From: Rhizobium johnstonii 3841 | GTDB taxonomy: Bacteria > Pseudomonadota > Alphaproteobacteria > Rhizobiales > Rhizobiaceae | Assembly: GCF_000009265.1 (NCBI RefSeq) | Contig: NC_008380.1 | Location: forward strand, 191,501-255,500 | Reading direction: 5' to 3' | Length of the DNA stretch: 64,000 bases | Shown: one piece after another, positions 55,450 to 64,000 of the stretch | Layout of the letters: every line of letters starts with the position of its first letter | Position numbering within the stretch: position 1 is the stretch's first letter | Made by a program: the position numbers and the translations under genes | The notes under the pieces: model-generated | Seen by the model: only the letters and a program-made list of their open reading frames with translations | What the model was told of the DNA's origin: nothing | Database searches by the model: none

Positions 55450-56265
55450 ATGAAACCGGCCCGCCTTATAATCCTAGCTGTCGCCGTGGTGGCAGCCGGC
55501 CTTGCCGGCCTCCTGGCAATGCAAATGGCGGGTAGTGGCGGTGTCGTTACCCAGGTCCGCTCGGTCGTCGAGAAGGAACCGACCGTCAACATCCTCGTCT
55601 CGAGCGCCAATCTGTCGGTCGGCGCAAGGCTGGACGATCAGTCGGTGCATTGGATGGCCTGGCCGCAGGGCGGCGTCGTTCCCGGTCTCATCACCGAAGC
55701 CGACAAGCCGGATGCGGTCAAGGATCTGCAGGGCGCCGTCGTGCGTCTGCCGATCTTCGAAGGCGAACCGATCCGGCCGGAAAAGATTGCCGATTCCAGC
55801 AGCCGCATCCTCTCCTCGTTATTGCCGGCCGGCAAGCGCGCCGTCGCGACCGAGATATCGGTGGCAACGGGCGCCGGCGGTTTCATCCTGCCGAATGATC
55901 GCGTCGACGTCATCATGGTCCGCAAGGGCGCTGAGGCCGACAAGCTCATCACCGAAACCGTGCTGAGCAATGTCCGCGTCCTCGCCATCGACCAGCAGAT
56001 CCAGGAAAAGGACGACGGCTCGAAATCGGTGGTCGGCACGACCGCGACGCTCGAACTCACGCCCGATCAAACGAAGGTTCTTGCCGTCGCCCAGCAGATG
56101 GCGGACCGCCTGTCGCTGGCGCTGCGCTCGGTCGCCGATGCGCAGGAGCAGGATACCAGTGCCGCCGACTATCTGCTGAGCGGCGACAACGGCAGTGCGA
56201 TCATCCAGGTCATCAAATCGGGCGCCATCGTCACGGATGCCAGCGCAGCACCGAAGGCGGAGTAA
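55450..56265 (+). CDS. cpaB: Flp pilus assembly protein CpaB/RcpC
   Basis: The 271-residue exported protein has an N-terminal helix (about 5-27) and a SAF-type domain (VNILVSSANLSVGARL, then VRLPIFEGEPIRPEKI). RAVATEISVATGAGGFILPN and DRVDVIMVRKG are CpaB blocks. It is thought to work with the secretin, possibly touching peptidoglycan. The 110 bases upstream are A/T-rich with several TTAA motifs and probably hold a promoter. Confidence 0.93.
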   Translation: MKPARLIILAVAVVAAGLAGLLAMQMAGSGGVVTQVRSVVEKEPTVNILVSSANLSVGARLDDQSVHWMAWPQGGVVPGLITEADKPDAVKDLQGAVVRLPIFEGEPIRPEKIADSSSRILSSLLPAGKRAVATEISVATGAGGFILPNDRVDVIMVRKGAEADKLITETVLSNVRVLAIDQQIQEKDDGSKSVVGTTATLELTPDQTKVLAVAQQMADRLSLALRSVADAQEQDTSAADYLLSGDNGSAIIQVIKSGAIVTDASAAPKAE

Positions 56266-56276
56266 GGGACGTGCAA

Positions 56277-57776
56277 ATGGGCAATTCAATGCGGCGCGCC
56301 GGACCTCTCGTGACAGGCTGTCTTTCTCTGGCAATCGGCGTCTCCGGTATGGTGCCGGCCTCTTTCGCCACGCTTTTCGCTGCAGGCGAGGCGCGCGCCG
56401 ATTCCGATAGCCTGGTCCGGATCTCGCAGACCGGCTCCAATGCCCATCGCCGGCTGAAGCTCGGGCTCAACAAGGCCGTCGTCGTCGATCTGCCGGAGGA
56501 TGCGCATGATATCCTCGTCTCCGATCCGACCATGGCCGATGCCGTGACCCGCACCTCGCGGCGCATCTACCTGTTCGGCAAGAAGGTCGGCCAGACGAAT
56601 ATCTTCGTCTTCGGCGCCGGTGGACAGGAGATCGTCAATCTCGACATCGAGATCGAGCGCGACGTCTCCGGCCTCGAAGTCAATCTCCGTCGCTTCATTC
56701 GCGACTCCAACATCAACGTCGAAATCGTCTCCGACAACATCGTGCTGACCGGCACGGTGCGCACGCCACAGGATGCCACGCAGGCGGCCGATCTGGCGCA
56801 GGTCTTCCTGAAGGGCGGCGAGGCGACGACCAGAACCGAAACCGCATCCGGCACCGGCGGCGACAGCTCGGTGGCGCTCTTTGCCGAAGGTCGCCAGAGC
56901 TCACAGGTCGTCAACCTCCTGCAGATCGAGGGCGAGGACCAGGTCACCCTCAAGGTAACGATCGCCGAGGTCCGCCGCGAGGTGCTGAAGCAGCTCGGCT
57001 TCGACAATCTGGTTTCCAATTCCTCCGGCATGACGGTCGCCCAGCTCGGCAGCCCAAGCGCCGACAGCGCGACGGCGACGGTCGGCGGCGGCCTGGCGGC
57101 GCTCTTCAAGAGCTCGATCGGCAAATACGACATTTCGACCTACCTTAACGCGCTGGAACAGGCCAAGGTCGTCAAGACGCTCGCCGAGCCGACGCTGACG
57201 GCGATATCGGGCCAGGCCGCGACCTTCAACTCGGGCGGCCAGCAGCTTTATTCGACGACCGACAGCGACGGCAACGTCACCGTCGTACCGTTCAACTACG
57301 GTATCAACCTCGCCTTCAAACCGGTCGTGCTGTCATCGGGCCGCATCAGCCTGCAGATCAAGACTAATGTCTCCGAACCGGTAGCCGGCAGCGGCAACGC
57401 CACTTATCAGCGCCGGTCGGCCGAGACTTCGGTGGAGCTGCCCTCGGGCGGTTCGATCGCGCTGGCCGGCCTTATCCGCGACAACGTTTCCCAGACGATG
57501 GGCGGCACACCCGGCGTTTCGAAGATCCCGCTGCTCGGGACGCTTTTCCGCCAGAAGGGGTTCGAGCGTCAGGAAACCGAACTCGTCATCATCGCAACGC
57601 CCTATCTGGTGCGCCCGGTGGCGCGCAATCAGCTCAACCGGCCGGACGACAATTTCAGTCCTGAGAATGACGGTGCGACCTTCTTCCTCAACCGTGTCAA
57701 CAAAGTCTATGGCCGCCGTGAGGCGCCCGTCGCCGATGCGCAGTTCCACGGCTCGATCGGGTTCATCTACAAATGA
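56277..57776 (+). CDS. cpaC: Flp pilus outer-membrane secretin CpaC/RcpA
   Basis: This is the secretin ring for pilus exit. The 499-residue protein has a signal sequence (to about ARADS, 38), the N-terminal pilus domain (LGLNKAVVVDLPEDAHDILV), a BON-like segment (INVEIVSDNIVLTGTV), and the secretin domain from about 220 (QVVNLLQIEGEDQVTLKVTI) to VPFNYGINLAFKPVVLSS and GGTPGVSKIPLLGTLFRQKG. ATG 56277 is preferred to GTG 56271 because AAGGGA is seven bases before it. Confidence 0.94.
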   Translation: MGNSMRRAGPLVTGCLSLAIGVSGMVPASFATLFAAGEARADSDSLVRISQTGSNAHRRLKLGLNKAVVVDLPEDAHDILVSDPTMADAVTRTSRRIYLFGKKVGQTNIFVFGAGGQEIVNLDIEIERDVSGLEVNLRRFIRDSNINVEIVSDNIVLTGTVRTPQDATQAADLAQVFLKGGEATTRTETASGTGGDSSVALFAEGRQSSQVVNLLQIEGEDQVTLKVTIAEVRREVLKQLGFDNLVSNSSGMTVAQLGSPSADSATATVGGGLAALFKSSIGKYDISTYLNALEQAKVVKTLAEPTLTAISGQAATFNSGGQQLYSTTDSDGNVTVVPFNYGINLAFKPVVLSSGRISLQIKTNVSEPVAGSGNATYQRRSAETSVELPSGGSIALAGLIRDNVSQTMGGTPGVSKIPLLGTLFRQKGFERQETELVIIATPYLVRPVARNQLNRPDDNFSPENDGATFFLNRVNKVYGRREAPVADAQFHGSIGFIYK

Positions 57777-58525
57777 GCGGGGCGCGAGCAGCAGCGATGG
57801 CAGAAAACAGAGATCAGGCGATGGCCCATATGAATGCGACGACACCCCGTCTCGGAATCTCGAAGGCGCTTTTTGCCACGGTCGCCATGTCGGTGGCGAT
57901 CCTATCCGGATGCGCCGGCCCGCATGACCAGCTGACGACCGGCGGCATTCCGGACGACTACCGCGCCCGCCACCCGATCATCGTCACGGAGGCGGAGCAG
58001 ACGGTGGATATACCCGTCGCCTCCACCGATCGCCGCCTGACCATCGCCCAGCGCGACCTCATTCGTGGCTTTGCCGCAAACTACATCTCGCGCGCCTCGG
58101 GCCCGGTTTACGTGCTGTCGCCGCAAGGCTCGCCCAATTCGGCGGCAGCCTATCAGCTGCGCAATCAGGTTCGTGCCGAGCTGACATCGAGGGGGATCGC
58201 AAGCTCGAAAATCGTCAACACCTCCTATGCCGCGGTCGGTCCCGGCGATGCGGCGCCGATCCGGCTGAGCTTTACCGGCACCACCGCGGTCACCACACAA
58301 TGCGGTCAATGGCCGAAGGACATATCGAACGATTTGACCAACCAGAACTACTATAATTTCGGCTGCGCCTCGCAGAACAACCTTGCCGCCCAGATCGCCA
58401 ATCCGGAGGATCTGGTGGCGCCCCGCGGCATGACCCCGATCGACGCGCAGCGGCGTAACAATGCCATCCAGGAATACCGGACGACGACGACGACGATCGA
58501 AGATGCCGGCGACAGCGGATTCTGA
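57773..58525 (+). CDS. cpaD: Flp pilus lipoprotein CpaD
   Basis: The 250-residue protein has an unusually long start before a lipobox LSGC at about residue 47 (VAILSGCAGPHDQ), so translation may begin at a later Met such as residue 20. CpaD_family blocks are HPIIVTEAEQTVDIPV, YVLSPQGSPNSAAAYQLRNQ and CGQWPKDISNDLTNQNYYNF. It probably assists secretin insertion. It overlaps cpaC by four bases (ATGA). Confidence 0.92.
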   Translation: MSGARAAAMAENRDQAMAHMNATTPRLGISKALFATVAMSVAILSGCAGPHDQLTTGGIPDDYRARHPIIVTEAEQTVDIPVASTDRRLTIAQRDLIRGFAANYISRASGPVYVLSPQGSPNSAAAYQLRNQVRAELTSRGIASSKIVNTSYAAVGPGDAAPIRLSFTGTTAVTTQCGQWPKDISNDLTNQNYYNFGCASQNNLAAQIANPEDLVAPRGMTPIDAQRRNNAIQEYRTTTTTIEDAGDSGF

Positions 58526-58539
58526 GGCGGAACGGAACG

Positions 58540-59817
58540 ATGAGCGCGATCGAATACGAAATCAGGAATCCCAGCGAGCTTCGCAACGCCGAGGAGGCGG
58601 TGCGCATGGCAGATCTGGAAAACATGCGGCCGCTGCCGCGCATCTCCGTGCATGCCTTCTGCGAGAGCGAGGCCCTGCAGCATGTCATGGAACGCTGCGC
58701 CAATGATCGGCGCGTCGCGAAAGTCAGCATGCGCATCACCAGCGGCGGCGTCGCCGCTGCCGCCAATATGTTTTCCGGCGCCCCGACGCCGAACCTCATC
58801 ATCCTTGAGACCAAGGCGAATGCCGCGAACCTGCTCGGCGAACTCGCGCCACTCGCCGCCGTCTGCGATCCAACGACCAAGGTCGTCATTATTGGCTATT
58901 ACAACGATATCGGGCTTTATCGCGAACTCATCCGCAACGGCATTTCCGAATATATGGTTCAGCCCGTCGCCATGCCCGATATCCTCACGGCGATGGCCTC
59001 GATCTTTGTCGATCCGGACGCCGAGCCACTCGGTCGCAGCATCGCCTTCATCGGCTCGAAGGGCGGCACCGGCGCCTCGACCATCGCGCATAATTGCGCC
59101 TTTGGCATTTCCAATCTCTTCTCCACCGAGACGATCCTCGCCGATCTCGACCTGCCCTATGGCACGGCGAACATCGACTTCGATCAAGATCCGGCCCAGG
59201 GCATCGCCGAAGCGGTCTTCGCACCCGATCGTCTCGACGAGGTCTTCCTCGACCGCCTGCTGACGAAATGCTCCGAGCATCTGTCGCTGCTTGCCGCGCC
59301 CTCGCTGCTCGACCGTGCCTATGATTTCGACGGCCAGGCCTTCCAGCCGGTGCTCGACGTTCTGCAGCGCAGCGCGCCCGTCACCGTGCTCGATGTTCCG
59401 CATGCATGGTCGGAATGGACGCGCTCGGTGCTGTCGAGCGTCGACGAGGTGGTCATCGCAGCGGTTCCCGATCTCGCCAATCTGCGCAACGCCAAGAACA
59501 TGCTGGACGCGCTGCGCAAGATGCGGCCGAACGACAGGCCGCCGCATCTCATCCTCAATCAGGTCGGCATGCCGAAACGGCCGGAGATTTCGCCGTCGGA
59601 TTTTTGTGAGCCGCTGGAGATCGATCCGATCGCGATCATTCCCTTCGACATCAATCTTTTCGGCAACGCCGCCAACAGCGGCCGGATGATTTCCGAAGTC
59701 GACCCGAAGTCGCCGACGGCGGAAACCTTTTCGCAGATATCGCATATCGTCACCGGCCGTGTCGCGATCAAGAAGGCGAAGAAGGGCGGCCTGCTGGGCC
59801 TCCTGAAGCGCAAGTAG
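58540..59817 (+). CDS. cpaE: Pilus assembly ATPase-like protein CpaE/TadZ
   Basis: The 425-residue protein has an N-terminal receiver-like domain (VIIGYYNDIGLYRELIRNGI) and a MinD/ParA-type domain from about 168. The deviant Walker A GSKGGTGASTIAHN keeps the catalytic Gly-Lys-Gly-Gly. ILADLDLPYGTANIDFDQDP is the second acidic motif. It is thought to place the pilus machine at a pole. C-terminal lysines (KKAKKGGLLGLLKRK) may contact membrane. Confidence 0.94.
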   Translation: MSAIEYEIRNPSELRNAEEAVRMADLENMRPLPRISVHAFCESEALQHVMERCANDRRVAKVSMRITSGGVAAAANMFSGAPTPNLIILETKANAANLLGELAPLAAVCDPTTKVVIIGYYNDIGLYRELIRNGISEYMVQPVAMPDILTAMASIFVDPDAEPLGRSIAFIGSKGGTGASTIAHNCAFGISNLFSTETILADLDLPYGTANIDFDQDPAQGIAEAVFAPDRLDEVFLDRLLTKCSEHLSLLAAPSLLDRAYDFDGQAFQPVLDVLQRSAPVTVLDVPHAWSEWTRSVLSSVDEVVIAAVPDLANLRNAKNMLDALRKMRPNDRPPHLILNQVGMPKRPEISPSDFCEPLEIDPIAIIPFDINLFGNAANSGRMISEVDPKSPTAETFSQISHIVTGRVAIKKAKKGGLLGLLKRK

Positions 59818-59850
59818 ACAAGTTAGAACGAGCAGATTGGATCGAGTGGC

Positions 59851-61326
59851 ATGTTTGGAAAACGCGGAAACGAAGGTTCCGGAAAGGTCGGGGGGGCGAT
59901 TGCTCCTCCGCCGCCGGCTCCGGCCGCCGCCCCTGCGGCCTCTTCCCCCTCCATTCTGGTCGAACCCTCGCGCGAGTCCGCACGCCAGCAGGTGACGCCA
60001 CCGCAGATGCAGACGCCGCAGCGCAAGCGCCCGGCCCGCACCGATGAATATTACGACACCAAGGCGCAGGTCTTTTCCGCGCTGATCGACACCATCGATC
60101 TCTCGCAGCTTTCCAAGCTCGACGGCGAAAGCGCCCGGGAGGAAATCCGCGACATCGTCAACGACATCATCACCATCAAGAACTTTGCGATGTCGATCTC
60201 CGAGCAGGAAGAACTGCTCGAGGATATCTGCAACGACGTCCTCGGTTACGGCCCGCTGGAGCCGTTGCTGGCGCGCGACGACATCGCCGACATCATGGTC
60301 AACGGCGCCGGCCAGACTTTCATCGAAGTCGGCGGCAAGACGATCGAATCGGAGATCCGCTTCCGCGACAATGCGCAGCTTCTCTCCATCTGCCAGCGCA
60401 TCGTCAGCCAGGTCGGCCGCCGCGTCGACGAATCGAGCCCGATCTGCGACGCCCGCCTGCCGGATGGTTCGCGCGTCAACGTTATCGCGCCGCCGCTGTC
60501 GATCGATGGGCCGGCGCTCACCATCCGCAAGTTCAAGAAGGACAAGCTGACGCTCGATCAGCTCGTCCGTTTCGGTGCGATCACGCCGGAAGGCGCAACC
60601 GTGCTGCAGATCATCGGGCGCGTGCGCTGCAATGTCGTCATTTCAGGCGGCACCGGCTCGGGCAAGACGACGCTTCTGAATTGCCTCACCAACTATATCG
60701 ACAGGGACGAACGCGTCATCACCTGCGAGGATACCGCCGAACTGCAGCTGCAGCAGCCGCATGTCGTCCGTCTCGAAACGCGCCCACCGAATATCGAAGG
60801 CGAGGGCGAGATCACCATGCGCGATCTCGTCAAGAATTGCCTGCGCATGCGTCCCGAGCGCATCATCGTCGGCGAAGTGCGCGGACCGGAGGTCTTCGAT
60901 TTGCTGCAGGCGATGAATACCGGTCACGACGGCTCGATGGGCACCATCCACGCCAATACGCCGCGCGAATGCCTGAGCCGTATCGAATCGATGATCGCCA
61001 TGGGCGGTTTTACCTTGCCGGCAAAGACGGTGCGCGAGATCATTTCAAGCTCGGTCGACGTCGTCATTCAGGCGGCACGCCTTCGCGACGGTTCGCGCCG
61101 CATCACGCAGATCACCGAGGTGATCGGCATGGAAGGCGACGTCATCATCACCCAGGACCTGATGCGATACGAGATCGAAGGCGAGGATGCGAACGGCCGC
61201 CTGGTCGGCCGGCACATGTCGACCGGCGTCGGCAAGCCGCATTTCTGGGATCGCGCGCGCTACTTCAACGAGGAAAAGCGTCTTGCCGCCGCCCTCGACG
61301 CAATGGAAGCGAAAACGAAGGAATAG
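59851..61326 (+). CDS. cpaF: Secretion ATPase CpaF/TadA
   Basis: This is the hexameric motor for pilus extension and perhaps retraction. The 491 residues have a disordered N-terminus (Pro/Ala-rich, to about 65), the N domain ([20 protein letters not shown]), Walker [16 protein letters not shown] near 268, the Asp box [20 protein letters not shown] and [20 protein letters not shown] with the His box [11 protein letters not shown]. All catalytic motifs are complete. Confidence 0.96.
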   Translation: MFGKRGNEGSGKVGGAIAPPPPAPAAAPAASSPSILVEPSRESARQQVTPPQMQTPQRKRPARTDEYYDTKAQVFSALIDTIDLSQLSKLDGESAREEIRDIVNDIITIKNFAMSISEQEELLEDICNDVLGYGPLEPLLARDDIADIMVNGAGQTFIEVGGKTIESEIRFRDNAQLLSICQRIVSQVGRRVDESSPICDARLPDGSRVNVIAPPLSIDGPALTIRKFKKDKLTLDQLVRFGAITPEGATVLQIIGRVRCNVVISGGTGSGKTTLLNCLTNYIDRDERVITCEDTAELQLQQPHVVRLETRPPNIEGEGEITMRDLVKNCLRMRPERIIVGEVRGPEVFDLLQAMNTGHDGSMGTIHANTPRECLSRIESMIAMGGFTLPAKTVREIISSSVDVVIQAARLRDGSRRITQITEVIGMEGDVIITQDLMRYEIEGEDANGRLVGRHMSTGVGKPHFWDRARYFNEEKRLAAALDAMEAKTKE

Positions 61327-61331
61327 GCGCG

Positions 61332-62339
61332 ATGTTCGGGTTCGATCCGATAGTGTTGGCAATCGTCGTCCTCGCCGCCGTCTCCGCGGCGGCGGTCGCC
61401 TATGCCCTGTTGTTTTCGAAGATCGAGGCCGACAAGAAATCGGCAAGCCGCATCAATCGCGTCAAATCGGCCGAAAGCGACCGGGTCAAGGTCAAGGCCG
61501 CCCGTGACCGGGTGCAGGAGCTGTCGAAGCGCCGCAAATCCGTGCAGGACAATCTGAAGGATCTGGAAAAGCGCCAGCACGAAAAGACCAAGAAGACCGT
61601 GTCGATGAAATCGCGGCTGGTGCAGGCCGGCCTAACGATCACGGCGGCGAAATTCTACCTCATCAGCGCCGTCTTCGCCTCCGTGCTGCTGCTTATCGCC
61701 TTGGTCGTCGGCGCATCCTTGATGGTCATGATCGGTATCGCCGTCGTTGCCGGTCTCGGCCTGCCGCGCTGGGTCGTCGGCTTCCTAATCAAACGCCGCC
61801 AGACCAAATTTTTGAACGAGTTCCCCAATGCGCTTGACGTCATCACGCGCTCGATCAAATCAGGCCTGCCGCTCAACGATGCGATCCGCCTTATCGCCAC
61901 CGAAGGCACCGAACCTGTCAAGAGCGAGTTCCTGCGGGTGATCGAGGCGCAGCAGGTAGGCCTCAGCATTCCCGACGCCTGCGCCCGCATGACGATCCAC
62001 ATGCCGCTCCAGGAAGTCAACTTCTTCGCCATCGTCATCGCCATCCAGTCGCAGGCCGGCGGCAATCTGTCGGAAGCGATCGGCAACCTCTCCAAGGTGC
62101 TGCGCGAGCGCAGGAAGATGAAGGCCAAGGTCTCGGCGCTCTCGATGGAAGCCAAGGCGTCGGCCGTCATCATCGGGGCTCTGCCCTTCATCGTCGCGAC
62201 CCTCGTCTACATGACGTCGCCGAATTACATGATGATCCTTTTCACCGACCCGCGCGGCCATTTCATCATGGGTGTCTCGGCGATCTGGATGTCGATAGGC
62301 ATTTTCGTCATGCGCAACATGGTCAATTTTGACATCTAG
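61332..62339 (+). CDS. tadB: Flp pilus inner-membrane platform protein TadB
   Basis: The 335-residue T2SSF-domain protein has an N-terminal helix (about 5-27), a coiled-coil-like charged segment (35-95, rich in Lys, Arg, Glu) and further helices. LNEFPNALDVITRSIKSGLP and the domain with SIQ-type IVIAIQSQAGGNLSEAIGNL are T2SSF blocks. Five bases separate it from cpaF. Confidence 0.94.
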   Translation: MFGFDPIVLAIVVLAAVSAAAVAYALLFSKIEADKKSASRINRVKSAESDRVKVKAARDRVQELSKRRKSVQDNLKDLEKRQHEKTKKTVSMKSRLVQAGLTITAAKFYLISAVFASVLLLIALVVGASLMVMIGIAVVAGLGLPRWVVGFLIKRRQTKFLNEFPNALDVITRSIKSGLPLNDAIRLIATEGTEPVKSEFLRVIEAQQVGLSIPDACARMTIHMPLQEVNFFAIVIAIQSQAGGNLSEAIGNLSKVLRERRKMKAKVSALSMEAKASAVIIGALPFIVATLVYMTSPNYMMILFTDPRGHFIMGVSAIWMSIGIFVMRNMVNFDI

Positions 62340-62354
62340 CCGGAAGGACGCACC

Positions 62355-63341
62355 ATGTCGCAGGATCTTGCCGCAACGCTGACCAATCCGAGCATGCTGA
62401 TCGCCCTTCTCGTCGCGATCGCCGTCTTCGCCACTTTTTACACGATTGCCGTTCCCTTCTTCGAGCGCGGCGATCTGAATAAGCGTATGAAGGCTGTTTC
62501 CACAGAGCGCGAGCAGATCCGTGCCCGCGAACGCGCCCGCATGAACACGGAAACCGGCGCCGGCAAGGCCTCGCTCAGGAGCCAGAACAACCGCTCGGTT
62601 CGTCAGATCGTCGAGCGCTTCAACCTGCGCAAGGCGCTGGTCGACGAAAACACGATCAACAAGCTGCGTGCCGCCGGGTTTCGTTCGGAGAATGCGCTGA
62701 ATACCTTCCTGGTGGCGCGTTTTCTGCTGCCGTTCCTTTTCCTGGCGCTTGCTGCCTTCTGGGTGTTCGGTCTCGGCAATCTCGCCGAAAAGGGCACGCC
62801 GATCCGCCTCTTCGCCGTCATCGGCGTCGGTTATCTCGGCTTCTACGCGCCGAATATCTATATCTCGAACCGCATGGGCAAGCGCCAGCACTCGATCAAG
62901 CGCGCCTGGCCGGATGCGTTGGACCTGATGTTGATCTGCGTCGAATCCGGCATCTCGATCGAGGCTGCGATGCGTCGTGTGTCCGAAGAACTCGGCGAGC
63001 AGTCGCCGGCGCTCGCTGAGGAGATGGTGCTGACCACGGCCGAGCTCTCCTTCCTGCCGGATCGCCGCGTGGCGCTCGAAAATCTTGCCACGCGCACCCA
63101 GATCGAGTTGGTACGTTCGGTGACTCAGGCGCTGATCCAAGCCGATCGCTACGGTACGCCGGTCGCGCAGGCGCTACGCGTTCTCGCCCAGGAAGGACGC
63201 GACGAACGTATGAACGAAGCGGAAAAGAAGGCGGCTGCCCTGCCGCCGAAGCTGACGGTGCCGATGATTCTGTTCTTCCTGCCGGTGCTGATCGCCGTCA
63301 TTCTCGGTCCGGCCGGCATTCAGGTGGCAGACAAGTTCTGA
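62355..63341 (+). CDS. tadC: Flp pilus inner-membrane platform protein TadC
   Basis: The 328-residue partner of TadB has helices at about 13-35, 115-145 and 295-320. RAWPDALDLMLICVESGISI and the T2SSF loop with LIQADRYGTPVAQALRVLAQ are conserved. It begins 15 bases after tadB with GGAAGGACG before the ATG. It is the last pilus gene here; no tadD follows before lysE. Confidence 0.94.
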   Translation: MSQDLAATLTNPSMLIALLVAIAVFATFYTIAVPFFERGDLNKRMKAVSTEREQIRARERARMNTETGAGKASLRSQNNRSVRQIVERFNLRKALVDENTINKLRAAGFRSENALNTFLVARFLLPFLFLALAAFWVFGLGNLAEKGTPIRLFAVIGVGYLGFYAPNIYISNRMGKRQHSIKRAWPDALDLMLICVESGISIEAAMRRVSEELGEQSPALAEEMVLTTAELSFLPDRRVALENLATRTQIELVRSVTQALIQADRYGTPVAQALRVLAQEGRDERMNEAEKKAAALPPKLTVPMILFFLPVLIAVILGPAGIQVADKF

Positions 63342-63354
63342 CGGTTGCGCCGGC

Positions 63355-63380
63355 GCCGGAAAGCGGATGCCGCTTTCGGC
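63355..63380 (+). terminator. Terminator hairpin after tadC
   Basis: GCCGGAAAGCGG (63355-63366) and CCGCTTTCGGC (63370-63380) form a stem with one bulge. No T-run follows, so efficiency is uncertain, but it marks the end of the pilus operon. Confidence 0.6.
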
Positions 63381-63543
63381 AGAAGACGATGTTGCCTCAA
63401 AGACCATTGGTCCGATCTGCAGCCTTCAATCACGCGTGACCGCCGCCGGCATAGCTGGTAAACGGGATGGACGACCATCGGCAAGCGCGCGGATGCAGCC
63501 GCAGTGCCCCTAGCGCTCGTTCAATCCAAGAGAGAGGTTTCCG

Positions 63544-64000
63544 ATGTCTTCTGCCGGCATTTTCATCAGCATCATGGCAGCCCTGGCGGTCGGCGCGATG
63601 AGCCCCGGCCCAAGCTTCGTCGTCGTCTCCAGGATCGCAATCTCGCGGTCGAGGCTGGATGGCCTTGCGGCCGCGCTCGGCATGGGCGCCGGCGGTGTCG
63701 TTTTTGCCGTGTTGGCGCTTGCCGGGCTGACGGCACTGCTGTCTCAGTTCGAATGGCTCTATGTCCTGCTAAAGGTCGCGGGCGGCGCCTATCTCGTCTA
63801 TATCGCCGTCAATATCTGGAGGAGCGCCGGTCAGCCGCTCGAAGTCTCTGACGCCGTCAACGGCAACCGCGCGCTGAGATTGAGCTTCATGACTGCGCTG
63901 CTGACCCAGCTCAGCAACCCGAAGACCATCATCGTCTATGCCAGCCTCTTTGCTGCACTTCTGCCGAGAACGGTACCGCTCGATCTGATTGTCGCGCTGC
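63544..64000 (+). CDS. LysE-family amino-acid exporter, N-terminal part (cut by window end)
   Basis: The visible 152 residues are the start of a LysE/RhtB-type exporter. GAMSPGPSFVVVSRIAIS is the family's first-helix signature with the conserved PGP, followed by LDGLAAALGMGAGG, then YLVYIAVNIWRS and TQLSNPKTIIVYASLFAALL with the conserved N-P-K. AGAGAGG precedes the ATG by seven bases. Substrate cannot be told. It runs past the window end, so no stop is seen. Confidence 0.92.
   Translation, partial: MSSAGIFISIMAALAVGAMSPGPSFVVVSRIAISRSRLDGLAAALGMGAGGVVFAVLALAGLTALLSQFEWLYVLLKVAGGAYLVYIAVNIWRSAGQPLEVSDAVNGNRALRLSFMTALLTQLSNPKTIIVYASLFAALLPRTVPLDLIVAL

Overview
The window is a 64 kb piece of chromosome from a fast-growing rhizobium, most likely of the Rhizobium etli / R. 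leguminosarum group. This rests on three things: GC-rich codon use with dense short operons; protein sequences typical of Rhizobium (PolA, PncB, YejABEF, a ctp/cpa-type Flp pilus locus); and several dispersed palindromic repeats of the kind known in rhizobia (RIME-like mosaic elements and a TAGAGCATGATG element). The species call is an inference from sequence character, not from a database match.

Layout. Bases 1-7.2 kb hold the end of an EAL-domain c-di-GMP phosphodiesterase, a MarR regulator, a probable small RNA of the Smr7C/alpha-r7 type on the minus strand, polA, and a soluble FtsK-like DNA translocase. Bases 7.2-22.1 kb are a complete carbon-phosphorus lyase locus on the minus strand: phnGHIJKL plus a hexapeptide-repeat transferase, then phnC, phnD, two phnE permeases, a DUF1045 2H-phosphoesterase-like gene, phnM, phnN and a GrpB-family gene. 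The regulator phnF diverges from phnG. The phnG-phnF spacer carries a near-perfect Pho box and a perfect inverted repeat suited to PhnF. An IS110-family element sits between phnC and phnD.

Bases 22.2-28.2 kb (minus strand) carry gpmA, dapB, an MsbA-like exporter, glk, mgsA and mepA. Bases 28.5-35.7 kb (plus strand) carry the yejABEF peptide importer, a GhrA-like reductase and a small membrane protein. Bases 35.9-40.2 kb hold pncB, small conserved genes, a hydrolase/Lrp pair, tRNA-Ser(GGA), and a 0.4 kb gene-free stretch with strong nested hairpins that I cannot identify.

Bases 40.5-52.3 kb form a nucleoside uptake and salvage region. On the plus strand are a BMP-type binding protein, an ATPase, two permeases, cdd, a purine nucleoside phosphorylase, deoC and deoA. 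On the minus strand are a retropepsin-like protease, upp, add and deoB. Together these take nucleosides in and strip them to bases and central-metabolism sugars. Bases 52.4-63.4 kb form a Flp/Tad pilus locus: two TadE/G-like proteins and a lone secretin-N-domain protein on the minus strand, then pilA and cpaABCDEF-tadBC on the plus strand. The window ends inside a LysE-family exporter.

Most long overlapping reading frames on opposite strands are GC-driven shadows and are not annotated.
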